A DNA stretch of 64,000 nt from Streptomyces sp. NK15101 (GTDB lineage Bacteria; Actinomycetota; Actinomycetes; Streptomycetales; Streptomycetaceae). The notes under the pieces were generated by a model, which was not told the DNA's origin, searched no databases, and worked only from the letters and a program-made list of their open reading frames with translations. Positions 25,033 to 33,213 of the stretch are shown in pieces. A program made the translations under genes and the position numbers. The stretch lies in assembly GCF_020400725.1 (NCBI RefSeq), contig NZ_JAINVG010000008.1, forward strand, positions 1 to 64,000. The letters are read 5' to 3'. Position 1 is the first letter of the stretch; the number at the start of each line of letters is the position of its first letter.

Positions 25033-26898
25033 CTACTTCTTCTTGCCGGAGGACTCGTCGCTCGACAGGACGGCGATGAAGGCCTCCTGCGGCACCTCCA
25101 CCGAGCCGACCATCTTCATGCGCTTCTTGCCTTCCTTCTGCTTCTCCAGCAGCTTCCGCTTACGGGAGATGTCACCGCCGTAGCACTTGGCGAGGACGTC
25201 CTTCCGGATGGCGCGGATGGTCTCGCGGGCGATGACCCGGGAGCCGATGGCGGCCTGGATGGGCACCTCGAAGGCCTGCCGCGGGATGAGCTCGCGCAGC
25301 TTGGCGACGAGCCGGACACCGTAGGCGTACGCGGCGTCCTTGTGGGTGACGGCCGAGAAGGCGTCCACCTTGTCGCCGTGCAGCAGGATGTCGACCTTGA
25401 CCAGGCTGGAGGCCTGCTCGCCGGTGGGCTCGTAGTCGAGGGAGGCGTAACCGCGCGTCTTGGACTTCAGCTGGTCGAAGAAGTCGAAGACGATCTCGGC
25501 GAGGGGCAGGGTGTAGCGGATCTCGACCCGGTCCTCGGAGAGGTAGTCCATGCCGATCAGCGTGCCGCGACGGGTCTGGCAGAGCTCCATGATCGAGCCG
25601 ATGAACTCGCTCGGGGCGAGGATCGTGGCGCGCACGACGGGCTCGAACACGTCGCTGATCTTGCCCTCGGGGAACTCGCTCGGGTTGGTGACGGTGTGCT
25701 CGCTGCCGTCCTCCATCACGACGCGGTAGACCACGTTCGGCGCGGTGGCGATCAGGTCGAGCCCGAACTCGCGCTCGAGCCGCTCACGGATCACGTCGAG
25801 GTGGAGGAGGCCGAGGAAGCCGACGCGGAAGCCGAAGCCGAGCGCGGCGGAGGTCTCCGGCTCGTAGACCAGCGCGGCGTCGTTGAGCTGCAGCTTGTCG
25901 AGGGCCTCGCGGAGGTCCGGGTACTCCGAGCCGTCCAGCGGGTAGAGGCCCGAGAAGACCATCGGCTTCGGGTCCTTGTAGCCGCCGAGGGGCTCGGTGG
26001 CGCCCTGGTTCTGCGAGGTGATCGTGTCACCGACCTTGGACTGCCGGACGTCCTTCACACCGGTGATGATGTAGCCCACCTCGCCGACGCCGAGGCCGTC
26101 GGACGACGTCATCTCGGGCGACGAGACACCGATCTCGAGGAGCTCGTGGGTGGCGCCGGTCGACATCATCCGGATGCGCTCGCGCTTGTTGAGCTGTCCG
26201 TCGACGACACGCACATAGGTCACGACGCCCCGGTACGAGTCGTACACGGAGTCGAAGATCATCGCGCGGGCGGGGGCGTCGGCGACGCCGACCGGGGCCG
26301 GGATGTCCCGGACGACACGGTCGAGCAGCGCCTCGACGCCCATGCCGGTCTTCGCGGAGACCTTGAGGACGTCCTCCGGCTGGCAGCCGATGAGGTTGGC
26401 CAGCTCGTCGGCGAACTTCTCCGGCTGGGCGGCCGGGAGGTCGATCTTGTTGAGCACGGGAACGATCGTGAGGTCGTTCTCCATCGCGAGGTACAGGTTC
26501 GCGAGGGTCTGCGCCTCGATGCCCTGGGCCGCGTCCACGAGCAGGATCGTGCCCTCGCAGGCGGCCAGCGAGCGCGAGACCTCATAGGTGAAGTCGACGT
26601 GCCCGGGGGTGTCGATCATGTTCAGGATGTGTGTGTTGCCCTGAGCCGGCCCCTCGGTCGGCGCCCACGGCAGCCGGACCGCCTGGGACTTGATCGTGAT
26701 GCCGCGCTCCCGCTCGATGTCCATGCGGTCGAGATACTGGGCACGCATCTGCCGCTGGTCGACCACACCGGTCAGCTGGAGCATCCGGTCGGCAAGAGTG
26801 GACTTGCCGTGGTCGATGTGCGCGATGATGCAGAAGTTGCGGATCAGAGCCGGGTCGGTACGGCTCGGCTCGGGCACGTTGGTAGGAGTCGCGGGCAC
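25033..26898 (-). CDS. lepA: Elongation factor 4 (LepA), ribosome back-translocase
   Basis: 621 residues from GTG 26898 ([20 protein letters not shown]). The GTPase domain shows AHIDHGKST (G1), the RGITIKSQ switch region, DTPGHVDF (G3) and NKIDLP (G4). EF-G-like domains follow, and the LepA-specific C-terminal domain ends [14 protein letters not shown] and SSGKKK. EF4 binds ribosomes and is proposed to back-translocate or aid assembly under stress. It is divergent from rpsT, the classic arrangement in actinobacteria. The longer upstream open frame is rejected because it crosses the rpsT promoter. Confidence 0.97.
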   Translation of the reverse strand: MPATPTNVPEPSRTDPALIRNFCIIAHIDHGKSTLADRMLQLTGVVDQRQMRAQYLDRMDIERERGITIKSQAVRLPWAPTEGPAQGNTHILNMIDTPGHVDFTYEVSRSLAACEGTILLVDAAQGIEAQTLANLYLAMENDLTIVPVLNKIDLPAAQPEKFADELANLIGCQPEDVLKVSAKTGMGVEALLDRVVRDIPAPVGVADAPARAMIFDSVYDSYRGVVTYVRVVDGQLNKRERIRMMSTGATHELLEIGVSSPEMTSSDGLGVGEVGYIITGVKDVRQSKVGDTITSQNQGATEPLGGYKDPKPMVFSGLYPLDGSEYPDLREALDKLQLNDAALVYEPETSAALGFGFRVGFLGLLHLDVIRERLEREFGLDLIATAPNVVYRVVMEDGSEHTVTNPSEFPEGKISDVFEPVVRATILAPSEFIGSIMELCQTRRGTLIGMDYLSEDRVEIRYTLPLAEIVFDFFDQLKSKTRGYASLDYEPTGEQASSLVKVDILLHGDKVDAFSAVTHKDAAYAYGVRLVAKLRELIPRQAFEVPIQAAIGSRVIARETIRAIRKDVLAKCYGGDISRKRKLLEKQKEGKKRMKMVGSVEVPQEAFIAVLSSDESSGKKK

Positions 26899-26976
26899 GC
26901 AGGGATCTCGTCTCGGGCGATGTTCAGAACGGATACGTAGACACCATGGTCCCATGCCCGGCGCCCGGCGCCCGGT

Positions 26977-27006
26977 TTGGGCGGCTCCGAGGGTGGCTGA
27001 TACTGT
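26977..27006 (+). promoter_or_regulatory. Candidate rpsT promoter
   Basis: TTGGGC (26977-26982) and TACTGT (27001-27006) are spaced 18 bases, with TGA just before the -10 box as an extended -10. It is well placed for an rpsT leader of about 70 bases. Confidence 0.45.
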
Positions 27007-27083
27007 GGACAGCTGTGTCTCGCATGCCCTCTCAGCTGCGGGGCGCATCCAGAAGGAACATCGAACCTGTAAAGGCTCTTTTC

Positions 27084-27350
27084 GTGGCGAACATCAAGTC
27101 CCAGATCAAGCGGAACAAGACGAACGAGAAGGCGCGCCTGCGCAACAAGGCCGTCAAGTCCTCGCTCAAGACCGCGATCCGCAAGGCCCGTGAGGCTGTC
27201 GCCGCCGGCGACCTCGAGAAGGCCACCGTTGCCACTCGCGCCGCCTCGCGTCAGCTCGACAAGGCTGTCTCGAAGGGTGTCATCCACAAGAACGCCGCCG
27301 CCAACAAGAAGTCGGCGCTGGCTCTCAAGGTCGCCTCCCTCCAGGGCTGA
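27084..27350 (+). CDS. rpsT: 30S ribosomal protein S20
   Basis: 88 residues from GTG 27084 ([20 protein letters not shown]), with AAAGG about 7 bases upstream. The protein is Lys/Ala-rich and helical throughout, as is normal for S20, which binds 16S rRNA early in 30S assembly. It ends ALKVASLQG. Codon use is visibly stronger (AAG, CGC, GTC) than in neighbours, fitting a highly expressed gene. It is divergent from lepA, and a large terminator hairpin follows at 27471. Confidence 0.97.
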   Translation: MANIKSQIKRNKTNEKARLRNKAVKSSLKTAIRKAREAVAAGDLEKATVATRAASRQLDKAVSKGVIHKNAAANKKSALALKVASLQG

Positions 27351-28106
27351 GCTCTGATGTGATCGGCCGTACGGGACTCAGCGGGCCCTCTACCCCGCTC
27401 CCGCCCGGCCACCCAGGACTCGCGCGCGGACGCGTTCGCCACGCGGGTGCGAGCCCACCAGATACACGCCGAAGGCCCCGCCGCCTCCTTCCCCAGGAGC
27501 CGCCGGGGCCTTCGCCGTACCCACTCCCGCAGATCCCCGACGAGCACCCACGCCCACGCACCTGAAAAGCCGAACCGAACGGCAGGACGCACGGCAGGAC
27601 GCAGCGGGCAGGACCACCGGACGGCACGGCTTCGGCCCGGAGCCGACGGCGCGAAGCAGCCGCAAGACCCATCGGACGGCACGAGCAGCCGGGCCCCGGG
27701 GCCGACCGCACGGAGCAGCGACAGGGTTGCCGGACGGCGCGGCCGCGGGACCCGGAGCCGGTGGCGCGAGCCGCCGGAACCGGAATCACCGCCGCGAAGC
27801 AGCCGCGGGACCACCAGGCGGTGCGAGCCGTCGGGGCCCGGCGTCGGTGGCGGGAAGCTGCCGTCCGGCCCTGGGAATCCGGCGGGGTCGGGAGCGGAGC
27901 CCCGGAGGAGACGGGCCTCAGCCCCACCAGCCCCCGGCGGGGTTTCGGGAAGGGGCGGGGCGGGGCGGGGGATCCGCTCGCACACCGGCCGCGAACCGCC
28001 CCGCACCAGACAGCACACCCCCGCCCACCCCGCACCGCTGACCATCAGGCCCGCACCGCCGACCGCCAAGCCCGCCCCGCCCCCCGGACCGCCCACCGCT
28101 CGGCCG
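27351..28106. repeat. 756-bp non-coding region with degenerate repeats
   Basis: No credible gene is seen. After the rpsT terminator the sequence carries a loose array in which CGGACGGC(A/G)CG recurs at 27618, 27673 and 27731 (55- and 58-base steps) with related CCGCGGGACC and CGCGAAGCAGCCGC pieces around 27650-27810. A G-rich segment at 27945-27970 (GTTTCGGGAAGGGGCGGGGC) looks like a common Streptomyces intergenic element. The long minus-strand frame across it is Pro/Gly/Arg-rich and inherits the repeats, so I do not call it a gene. Confidence 0.55.
27471..27513. terminator. Large terminator hairpin after rpsT
   Basis: GAAGGCCCCG (27471-27480) and CGGGGCCTTC (27504-27513) pair perfectly, with an inner CTCCT/AGGAG helix. 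It lies 120 bases after the rpsT stop, with no T tract. Confidence 0.65.
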
Positions 28107-29096
28107 TCAGGCCCGCCGCATCCTCGCCGCCCGCGCCACCGCGACCACCGCCTTCTCCAGGGCGTACTCCGGGTCGTCGCCCCCGCCCTTCACCCCCGCG
28201 TCCGCCTCCGCGATCGCCCGCAGGGCCAGCGACACCCCGTCCGGGGTCCAGCCGCGCATCTGCTGCCGCACGCGGTCGATCTTCCAGGGCGGCATGCCCA
28301 GCTCCCGCGCCAGGTCGGCGGGCCGCCCGCCCCGCGCCGAGGAGAGCTTGCCGATCGCCCGTACGCCCTGGGCCAGCGCGCTGGTGATGAGCACGGGCGC
28401 GACCCCGGTCGAGAGCGACCAGCGCAGGGCCTCCAGGGCCTCGGCGGCGCGCCCCTCGACGGCGCGGTCCGCGACGTTGAAGGAGGACGCCTCGGCGCGG
28501 CCCGTGTAGTACCGCCCGACGACGGCCTCGTCGATCGTCCCGTCCACGTCGGACGTGAGCTGCGAGACGGCGGACGCGAGCTCCCGCAGATCACTGCCGA
28601 TCGCGTCCACGAGCGCCTGGCAGGCCTCCGGCGTGGCCGAACGGCCCAGCGCCCGGAACTCCTGCCGTACGAACGTCAGCCGCTCCGCCGGCTTCGTCGT
28701 CTTCGGGCAGGCGACCTCCCGGGCCCCCGCCTTGCGCGCCGCGTCGAGCAGCCCCTTGCCCTTGGCGCCGCCGGCGTGGAGCAGGACGAGCGAGATGTCC
28801 TCGATCGGGTCGTCCAGGTACGCCTTGACGTCCTTGACCGTGTCGGCGGAGAGGTCCTGCGCGTTCCGCACGACCAGCACCTTGCGCTCGGCGAAGAGCG
28901 AGGGGCTGGTGAGCTCCGCCAGCGCCCCGGGCTGGAGCTGGTCGGGGGTGAGGTCGCGCACGTCCGTGTCGGCGTCGGCGGCCCGCGCGGCCGCCACCAC
29001 CTCCTGGACGGCTCGGTCGAGGAGCAGGTCCTCCTGTCCCACGGCGAGCGTCACGGGGCCGAGGAGGTCGTCGGGGGAAGTCTTTCTGGTGGCCAT
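28107..29096 (-). CDS. holA: DNA polymerase III subunit delta
   Basis: 329 residues from ATG 29096 (MATRKTSPDDLLGPVTLAVG). The N-terminal AAA-like domain begins VGQEDLLLDRAVQEVV, followed by LFAERKVLVVRNAQ, ISLVLLHAGGAKGKGLL, the domain III region (LLITSALAQGVRAIGKL type) and the helical PPWKIDRVRQQMRGWT. Delta opens the sliding clamp within the clamp-loader complex. In Streptomyces it normally lies near rpsT and comEC, as here. It is separated from rpsT by the repeat region, with no terminator of its own seen. Confidence 0.93.
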   Translation of the reverse strand: MATRKTSPDDLLGPVTLAVGQEDLLLDRAVQEVVAAARAADADTDVRDLTPDQLQPGALAELTSPSLFAERKVLVVRNAQDLSADTVKDVKAYLDDPIEDISLVLLHAGGAKGKGLLDAARKAGAREVACPKTTKPAERLTFVRQEFRALGRSATPEACQALVDAIGSDLRELASAVSQLTSDVDGTIDEAVVGRYYTGRAEASSFNVADRAVEGRAAEALEALRWSLSTGVAPVLITSALAQGVRAIGKLSSARGGRPADLARELGMPPWKIDRVRQQMRGWTPDGVSLALRAIAEADAGVKGGGDDPEYALEKAVVAVARAARMRRA

Positions 29097-29158
29097 CGCG
29101 GTCCAGCATCCCACGGGCCACTGACACCGCTGCCCGGGAAGGGGACGAGAATGGCGGG

Positions 29159-29401
29159 GTGAGTGAACGACACGTACTGGTACTGCCCGACCGCGACGCC
29201 GCCGAGGAGGTCGCCGGAGAGCTCCCCGACCGTTTCGGCGTGGCCGAGGAGCCGCAGCTCGTACGGGACGCCCTGGCCGGGGAGGACGACGCCGAGGACG
29301 CGCAGTGGCTGGTGGTCGTCGAGGACCCGGACGCCCGCCTCGACCCGGCGGCGCTGGACGCGCTGGCCGCCGAGTACGAGGGCTGGCTGGAGGCCCCGTA
29401 G
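29159..29401 (+). CDS. Small acidic protein of unknown function
   Basis: 80 residues from GTG 29159 (SERHVLVLPDRDAAEEVAGE). Strongly acidic, with a predicted beta-alpha-beta start and QWLVVVEDPDARLDPAALDA in the second half; no cysteines or membrane segments. It is divergent from holA by 62 bases and convergent with the YceI gene. Codon composition looks coding. No family recognised. Confidence 0.65.
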   Translation: MSERHVLVLPDRDAAEEVAGELPDRFGVAEEPQLVRDALAGEDDAEDAQWLVVVEDPDARLDPAALDALAAEYEGWLEAP

Positions 29402-29419
29402 GACCGCCGGGTCCGCCCG

Positions 29420-30304
29420 TCAGCCCTTCTTGGGAACGATCTGGACGTCGAGCTCGATGCTGATGCTGGACCCGACCGCCGCTATGCCCCGCGCGAGCAG
29501 CGTCTGCCAGGTGAGGGTGAAGTCCTCCCGGTGCAGCTCGGTGGTGGCCCGGCAGGCGCCCCGGGTCTCGCCCTCCAGGCCGTTCCCGAGGCCCAGGTAC
29601 TGGGTGTCCAGGGTCACCGTGCGGCTCACTCCGTGGAGGGTGAGCGCTCCGGTGACGGCCCAGCGGCTGCCGCCCCGGTGGACGAAGCGCTCGCTGAAGA
29701 ACTCCAGCGTCGGGTAGGCGCCGACGTCGAGGAAGTCGCCGGAGCGCAGGTGGTCGTCGCGCATCTGCACTCCGGTGTCGATGGAGGCCGCGTCGATGAC
29801 GACGTGCATCGCGGAGTGCTCCATGCGCTCGGCGATCCGGACCGCGCCCGCGAAGCTGTTGAACCGTCCGTGGATCCGGGCGAGGCCGATGTGGCGCGCC
29901 GTGAAGCCGATCTGCGAGTGCGCGGGGTCGATCTCCCAGTCGCCGGGCTCCGGGAGCTGGGGCTGGGGTGCGACCTGGAGCAGGACGTCGCCGAGGCCCT
30001 GGTGCTCGCCCTCGGCGACGACGGCGGCGCCGTGGTAGGGCGTGTAGCCCTCGGAGGTGACGGCGACCCGGTACTCGCCCGCCGGGACGGTCGCGAGGAC
30101 CGTGCCGTACGGGTCGGTCTCGCCGGCCATGACCTTGCGGCCCGCCGTGTCGCTGACGAGGAACTCGGCCTGCCGGACGGGTTCGTGCACGGGGTCGAGC
30201 ACCCGGCAGCTGAGCACGCCCGCCGAGGAGGGGACGGAGAGACCGGCGAGCGGACCGCCGCGCGAGGCTCCCGCCGCACGCTTCCCGAAGAGACGATCGA
30301 ACAT
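29420..30304 (-). CDS. YceI-domain protein with carboxypeptidase-regulatory-like N-terminus
   Basis: 294 residues. Residues 35-115 form a transthyretin-like (CarboxypepD_reg) beta-sandwich (LSCRVLDPVHEPVRQAEFLV, TVPAGEYRVAVTSEGYTP). Residues 120-292 form the YceI lipocalin-like barrel, starting DWEIDPAHSQIGFTARHIG and including TLHGVSRTVTLDTQY. YceI proteins bind isoprenoid or other lipid molecules. There is no signal peptide; the N-terminus MFDRLFGKRAAG is basic, so it seems cytoplasmic, unlike most YceI proteins. The two-domain fusion recurs in Streptomyces. Confidence 0.88.
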   Translation of the reverse strand: MFDRLFGKRAAGASRGGPLAGLSVPSSAGVLSCRVLDPVHEPVRQAEFLVSDTAGRKVMAGETDPYGTVLATVPAGEYRVAVTSEGYTPYHGAAVVAEGEHQGLGDVLLQVAPQPQLPEPGDWEIDPAHSQIGFTARHIGLARIHGRFNSFAGAVRIAERMEHSAMHVVIDAASIDTGVQMRDDHLRSGDFLDVGAYPTLEFFSERFVHRGGSRWAVTGALTLHGVSRTVTLDTQYLGLGNGLEGETRGACRATTELHREDFTLTWQTLLARGIAAVGSSISIELDVQIVPKKG

Positions 30305-30402
30305 TCTTCACGCACCCCCGTGCGACTCGTTCACTGTGCAACGAAGTCGCATTCGATCACCGTTGAGGCGTTCGAGGCAAACGGGGCGAGTGGAGGCAAG
30401 TG

Positions 30403-31212
30403 TTACCGAGGGTCCGAATTGAGGGTTCCGCTTCGTACGGCCGGCAGCACGTCGAGCTCGATGCCGAACAGCTCCCGGTACGCGTCCCTCACCTCGTCCT
30501 CACCACCGAGGATCCGCTCCTCGCGCTCGCCTCCGGTGCGGATGATCAGCTTCGGCGCGCTGAGCGTGATCCGGCCGTCCTCGGTGAGCCGGGAGCAGAT
30601 GAGGGACCGCGGAAAGTGCGAGTCGGGCGAGGTCTGGTGGTACCAGGCGCCCGCCGTGAAGTCGGCGAGCTCCCGCGGCCGCCGCTCCAGCCGGTACTGC
30701 GGCTTCCCGTCCCGCAGCACGTCCAGATCGCCTTCCGCGGTCTCCACGATCCGGAAGACCCCGCCCGGGTCCTGCTGGTCGTCGCGCGCGTCGAAGGCCA
30801 GCGGATGGTGACTGTGGTCGCCGAACCCGACGTCGGCCAGCCACCGCTCCCCCTCCGCCGTCTCCACCAGCAGCGCCATGTGGTCGTACGGGATGCCCGG
30901 CTTCCCGTCCGGCCCGATGACCCGCCCCTGGAGCAGCGCGACCTCGTAGCCGAGCCCCCGCAGCAGGACGGCGAACGCCGTGTTGACCTCGTAGCAGAAG
31001 CCGCCCCTGCGGGCACCGACCACCTTGTCGAGAAGCGCCTTCTCGTCGAGGACGACGGGCTCGCCGAGGTGGATCGAGAGGTTCTCGAAGGGCACGGTCC
31101 GCAGATGGAGCAGATGCAGCTCACGCAGCGCGGCGGCGTCCGCCCGCTCCGGCCGCTCCGCACCGATGCGGCGCAGGTAGGCGTCGATGGTGGCAGGTTC
31201 GTGTGTGGTCAT
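30403..31212 (-). CDS. nat: Arylamine N-acetyltransferase
   Basis: 269 residues from ATG 31212 (MTTHEPATIDAYLRRIG). The NAT catalytic triad is complete: Cys 73 in RRGGFCYEVN, His 111 in PYDHMALLV and Asp 127 in WLADVGFGD. The RTVPFENLSIHLGEP segment is diagnostic. It transfers acetyl (or malonyl/propionyl) groups from CoA to arylamines and hydrazines. Related enzymes also act as amide synthases in ansamycin pathways, but no such cluster is nearby. It follows the MFS exporter by 45 bases on the same strand, consistent with a detoxification role. Confidence 0.93.
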   Translation of the reverse strand: MTTHEPATIDAYLRRIGAERPERADAAALRELHLLHLRTVPFENLSIHLGEPVVLDEKALLDKVVGARRGGFCYEVNTAFAVLLRGLGYEVALLQGRVIGPDGKPGIPYDHMALLVETAEGERWLADVGFGDHSHHPLAFDARDDQQDPGGVFRIVETAEGDLDVLRDGKPQYRLERRPRELADFTAGAWYHQTSPDSHFPRSLICSRLTEDGRITLSAPKLIIRTGGEREERILGGEDEVRDAYRELFGIELDVLPAVRSGTLNSDPR

Positions 31213-31257
31213 ACCGGCAGTCTGCCCCCTGGACGATCCGCGCCTCACCCCGATTCC

Positions 31258-32520
31258 CTATCCGACGGGCACGGACTCCCCTTCCCTCAAGGGCAGTTCC
31301 CGCATCCGCGGCAGCGGCGAGGGCAGCAGCCAGAGTACGGCGAGGACGGCCCCGGCGGTGGCGATCCACAACGTGGGGCGCAGCCCGATCGCGGTGCCGA
31401 GCAGGCCTCCGACGAGTGCGCCGAGCGGACGGAAACCGTGGTTGAGCGTCCGGTACGCGCCCATGACCCTGGCCCGTACGGCGTCGGGTATCAGCGCCAT
31501 CTGGAACGATCCCGCGGCGATGTCGGCGAGCATCACCCCGAGGCAGGAGAGGAACTCCGCGGCGAACAGCACTCCCACCACCAGCGGAAGCGGCCCGTCC
31601 GCCAGGGGTATCAGGAGCAGGGGGAGGGTGAATCCGAGGAAGCCGGCGACGAGCGAGGCGCCGACGCCGATCCGCCGGACGACCGCCCCGCTCCACACCG
31701 CCCCGAGGAGACCGCCCACGGCTCCGGCCGCGAGCACGAGGCCGAGCAGGCCCGCGCCGATGCCGAGCCGGGTGGTGGCGTAGAGCACGAACACGGTGTG
31801 GAACATGTAGTTGAAGAACTGGATCGTGCCGGAGGCCGCGAACAGCGCGCGCATCGAACGCTCCCGCACCACCCAGCGCAGCCCCTCGGTGAAGTGCCCC
31901 TTGGCCACGGGCGCCGGAGCGGGTTCGACCGGCTTGATCCGGGCCAGGTACCCGGCCGACACCAGATAGGTGAGGGCGTCCGCGACGAGCGCGAAGGGGG
32001 CGGTGAGGAGCTGCACGAGCAGCCCTCCGGCCCCGGGTCCGGCGAGCCAGGCCATCGAACGGCTGCCGTTGACCAGCGAGTTCGCCTGGACGTAGCGCTC
32101 GGTGGGGACGAGCGCGACGAACAGCGTGACGTTGCAGACCTCGAAGAGCACGGTGAGCGCGCCGACCCCGAAGGCCACCGCGTACAGCTGGCCGAGCGTC
32201 AGCGCGTCCAGCGCGTGGGCGACGGGCAGGGTCAGGATGAGCGCCGCCCGTCCGAGGTCGGCCGCGATCATGGCGCGCCGGCGACCGGCCTGACGGTCGG
32301 CCCAGGCGCCGAGCGGCAGGTTGAGCAGGAGCGCGGGCAGGAGTTCGGCCGTCTTGAGCAGGCCCATCGCCGTGGCGTCGGCGCCGAGGACCAGGACGGC
32401 CGCGAGCGGGATCGCGAGGAGCGAGATCTGGTCCCCGACGAGGGAGACGGTCTGCCCGGTCCAGTAGCGGCGGAAGGTCCGCTCGCGCAGCAGCGCCGGT
32501 ACGCGTTCCACGAGGGCCAT
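31258..32520 (-). CDS. MFS exporter (MFS_3/EntS-like)
   Basis: 420 residues from ATG 32520. A GTG three codons earlier overlaps the regulator stop (GTGA), but GAGGAG lies 8 bases before the ATG and favours it. N-terminal VERVPALLRERTFRRYWTGQ and LVGDQISLLAIPLAAVLVLG are typical of the MFS_3 group, as is GAWADRQAGRRRAMIAADL for motif A. About 12 membrane segments. The substrate is unknown. It is cotranscribed with the ArsR-like regulator upstream, which probably controls it. Confidence 0.9.
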   Translation of the reverse strand: MALVERVPALLRERTFRRYWTGQTVSLVGDQISLLAIPLAAVLVLGADATAMGLLKTAELLPALLLNLPLGAWADRQAGRRRAMIAADLGRAALILTLPVAHALDALTLGQLYAVAFGVGALTVLFEVCNVTLFVALVPTERYVQANSLVNGSRSMAWLAGPGAGGLLVQLLTAPFALVADALTYLVSAGYLARIKPVEPAPAPVAKGHFTEGLRWVVRERSMRALFAASGTIQFFNYMFHTVFVLYATTRLGIGAGLLGLVLAAGAVGGLLGAVWSGAVVRRIGVGASLVAGFLGFTLPLLLIPLADGPLPLVVGVLFAAEFLSCLGVMLADIAAGSFQMALIPDAVRARVMGAYRTLNHGFRPLGALVGGLLGTAIGLRPTLWIATAGAVLAVLWLLPSPLPRMRELPLREGESVPVG

Positions 32521-32525
32521 CTCGT

Positions 32526-33146
32526 TCACTCCTCTTCGCCGTCGGGGATTTCCTGGTCCAGGTAGGCGATCCGCAGGATGCTGACGGGCCGGGCGCCCGC
32601 GGGCCTGAGAGAGGGGTCGGAGGTGCGGGCCTCGTAGGGCCGGAGCAGCTCGCCGATCCGCTCGCCGAGGCCGGTCAGTTCCTCGGGGGTGAGGTGGAGC
32701 AGGGAGTCGCCGAACTCCTCCGCCTCCCGCCACTCCTTCGGCAGCCGGTGCCGGTTCTCCAGGGCCCGGGTGACCCGCTCGAAGTAGCGCTCGATGACGG
32801 CGGCGCCGAGCGCGTCGGCCGCCTCGGCGACCGCCGCGTCCTCGCTGTGGTCCGGCCACTCCGTGTACCGGGCGGTGGCCCGCCAGGGCTTCTCCCGCCC
32901 CCGCCCGCCGGGCGCCTCCTCCACCAGCCCGTACTTGGCGAGTATCCGCAGGTGGTAGGAGCAGCTGGCCACGGATTCGCCGGTCAGCTCGGCGGCCCGG
33001 GTGGCGGTGAAAGGACCGCTGCTGCGCAGCAGGCCCACCAGCGACATCCGCAGCGGATGGGCGTAGGCCCGCAGGGCGCGGGGGTCGGTGAGTCGGATGC
33101 TGCGGGGCTGCTCGCCCCCGGACTGGGTTTCCCTGCTCTCCGGCAT
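32526..33146 (-). CDS. ArsR-like winged-helix transcriptional regulator
   Basis: 206 residues from ATG 33146. The winged helix lies at about 20-90: DPRALRAYAHPLRMSLVGLL, then FTATRAAELTGESVASCSYH, a recognition helix, and LVEEAPGGRGREKPW as the wing. The C-terminal part is helical (RYFERVTRALENRH), as in the YdfH/HTH_20 group that regulates linked MFS exporters. No metal-binding cysteine pair is seen, so small-molecule or drug sensing is likelier. Direct repeats just upstream look like its operator. No ribosome-binding site is visible, so the message may be leaderless or have a very short leader. Confidence 0.88.
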   Translation of the reverse strand: MPESRETQSGGEQPRSIRLTDPRALRAYAHPLRMSLVGLLRSSGPFTATRAAELTGESVASCSYHLRILAKYGLVEEAPGGRGREKPWRATARYTEWPDHSEDAAVAEAADALGAAVIERYFERVTRALENRHRLPKEWREAEEFGDSLLHLTPEELTGLGERIGELLRPYEARTSDPSLRPAGARPVSILRIAYLDQEIPDGEEE

Positions 33147-33160
33147 GCCGAAAAGGTATC

Positions 33161-33197
33161 TTTAGAAAGACTTCTTTACAAGGATTTCTTTACAAGG
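33161..33197. promoter_or_regulatory. Operator repeats of the ArsR-like regulator
   Basis: TTCTTTACAAGG occurs twice (33172-33183 and 33186-33197, 14-base period), next to the palindrome TCTTTAGAAAGA (about 33159-33170). The stretch is strikingly AT-rich for this genome and lies 15 to 50 bases upstream of the regulator start, so it is likely both promoter and autoregulatory operator. Confidence 0.6.
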
Positions 33198-33213
33198 TTC
33201 TCCGGCAGCGTCC

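Noticed and set aside
27251..28096. 281-residue minus-strand frame across the region after rpsT
   Set aside because: Pro/Gly/Arg-rich, overlaps rpsT, and its repeats are those of the DNA itself.
30403..31212. Arylamine acetyltransferase as an ansamycin amide synthase
   Set aside because: No polyketide synthase or aminohydroxybenzoate genes nearby; context is an exporter and regulator.
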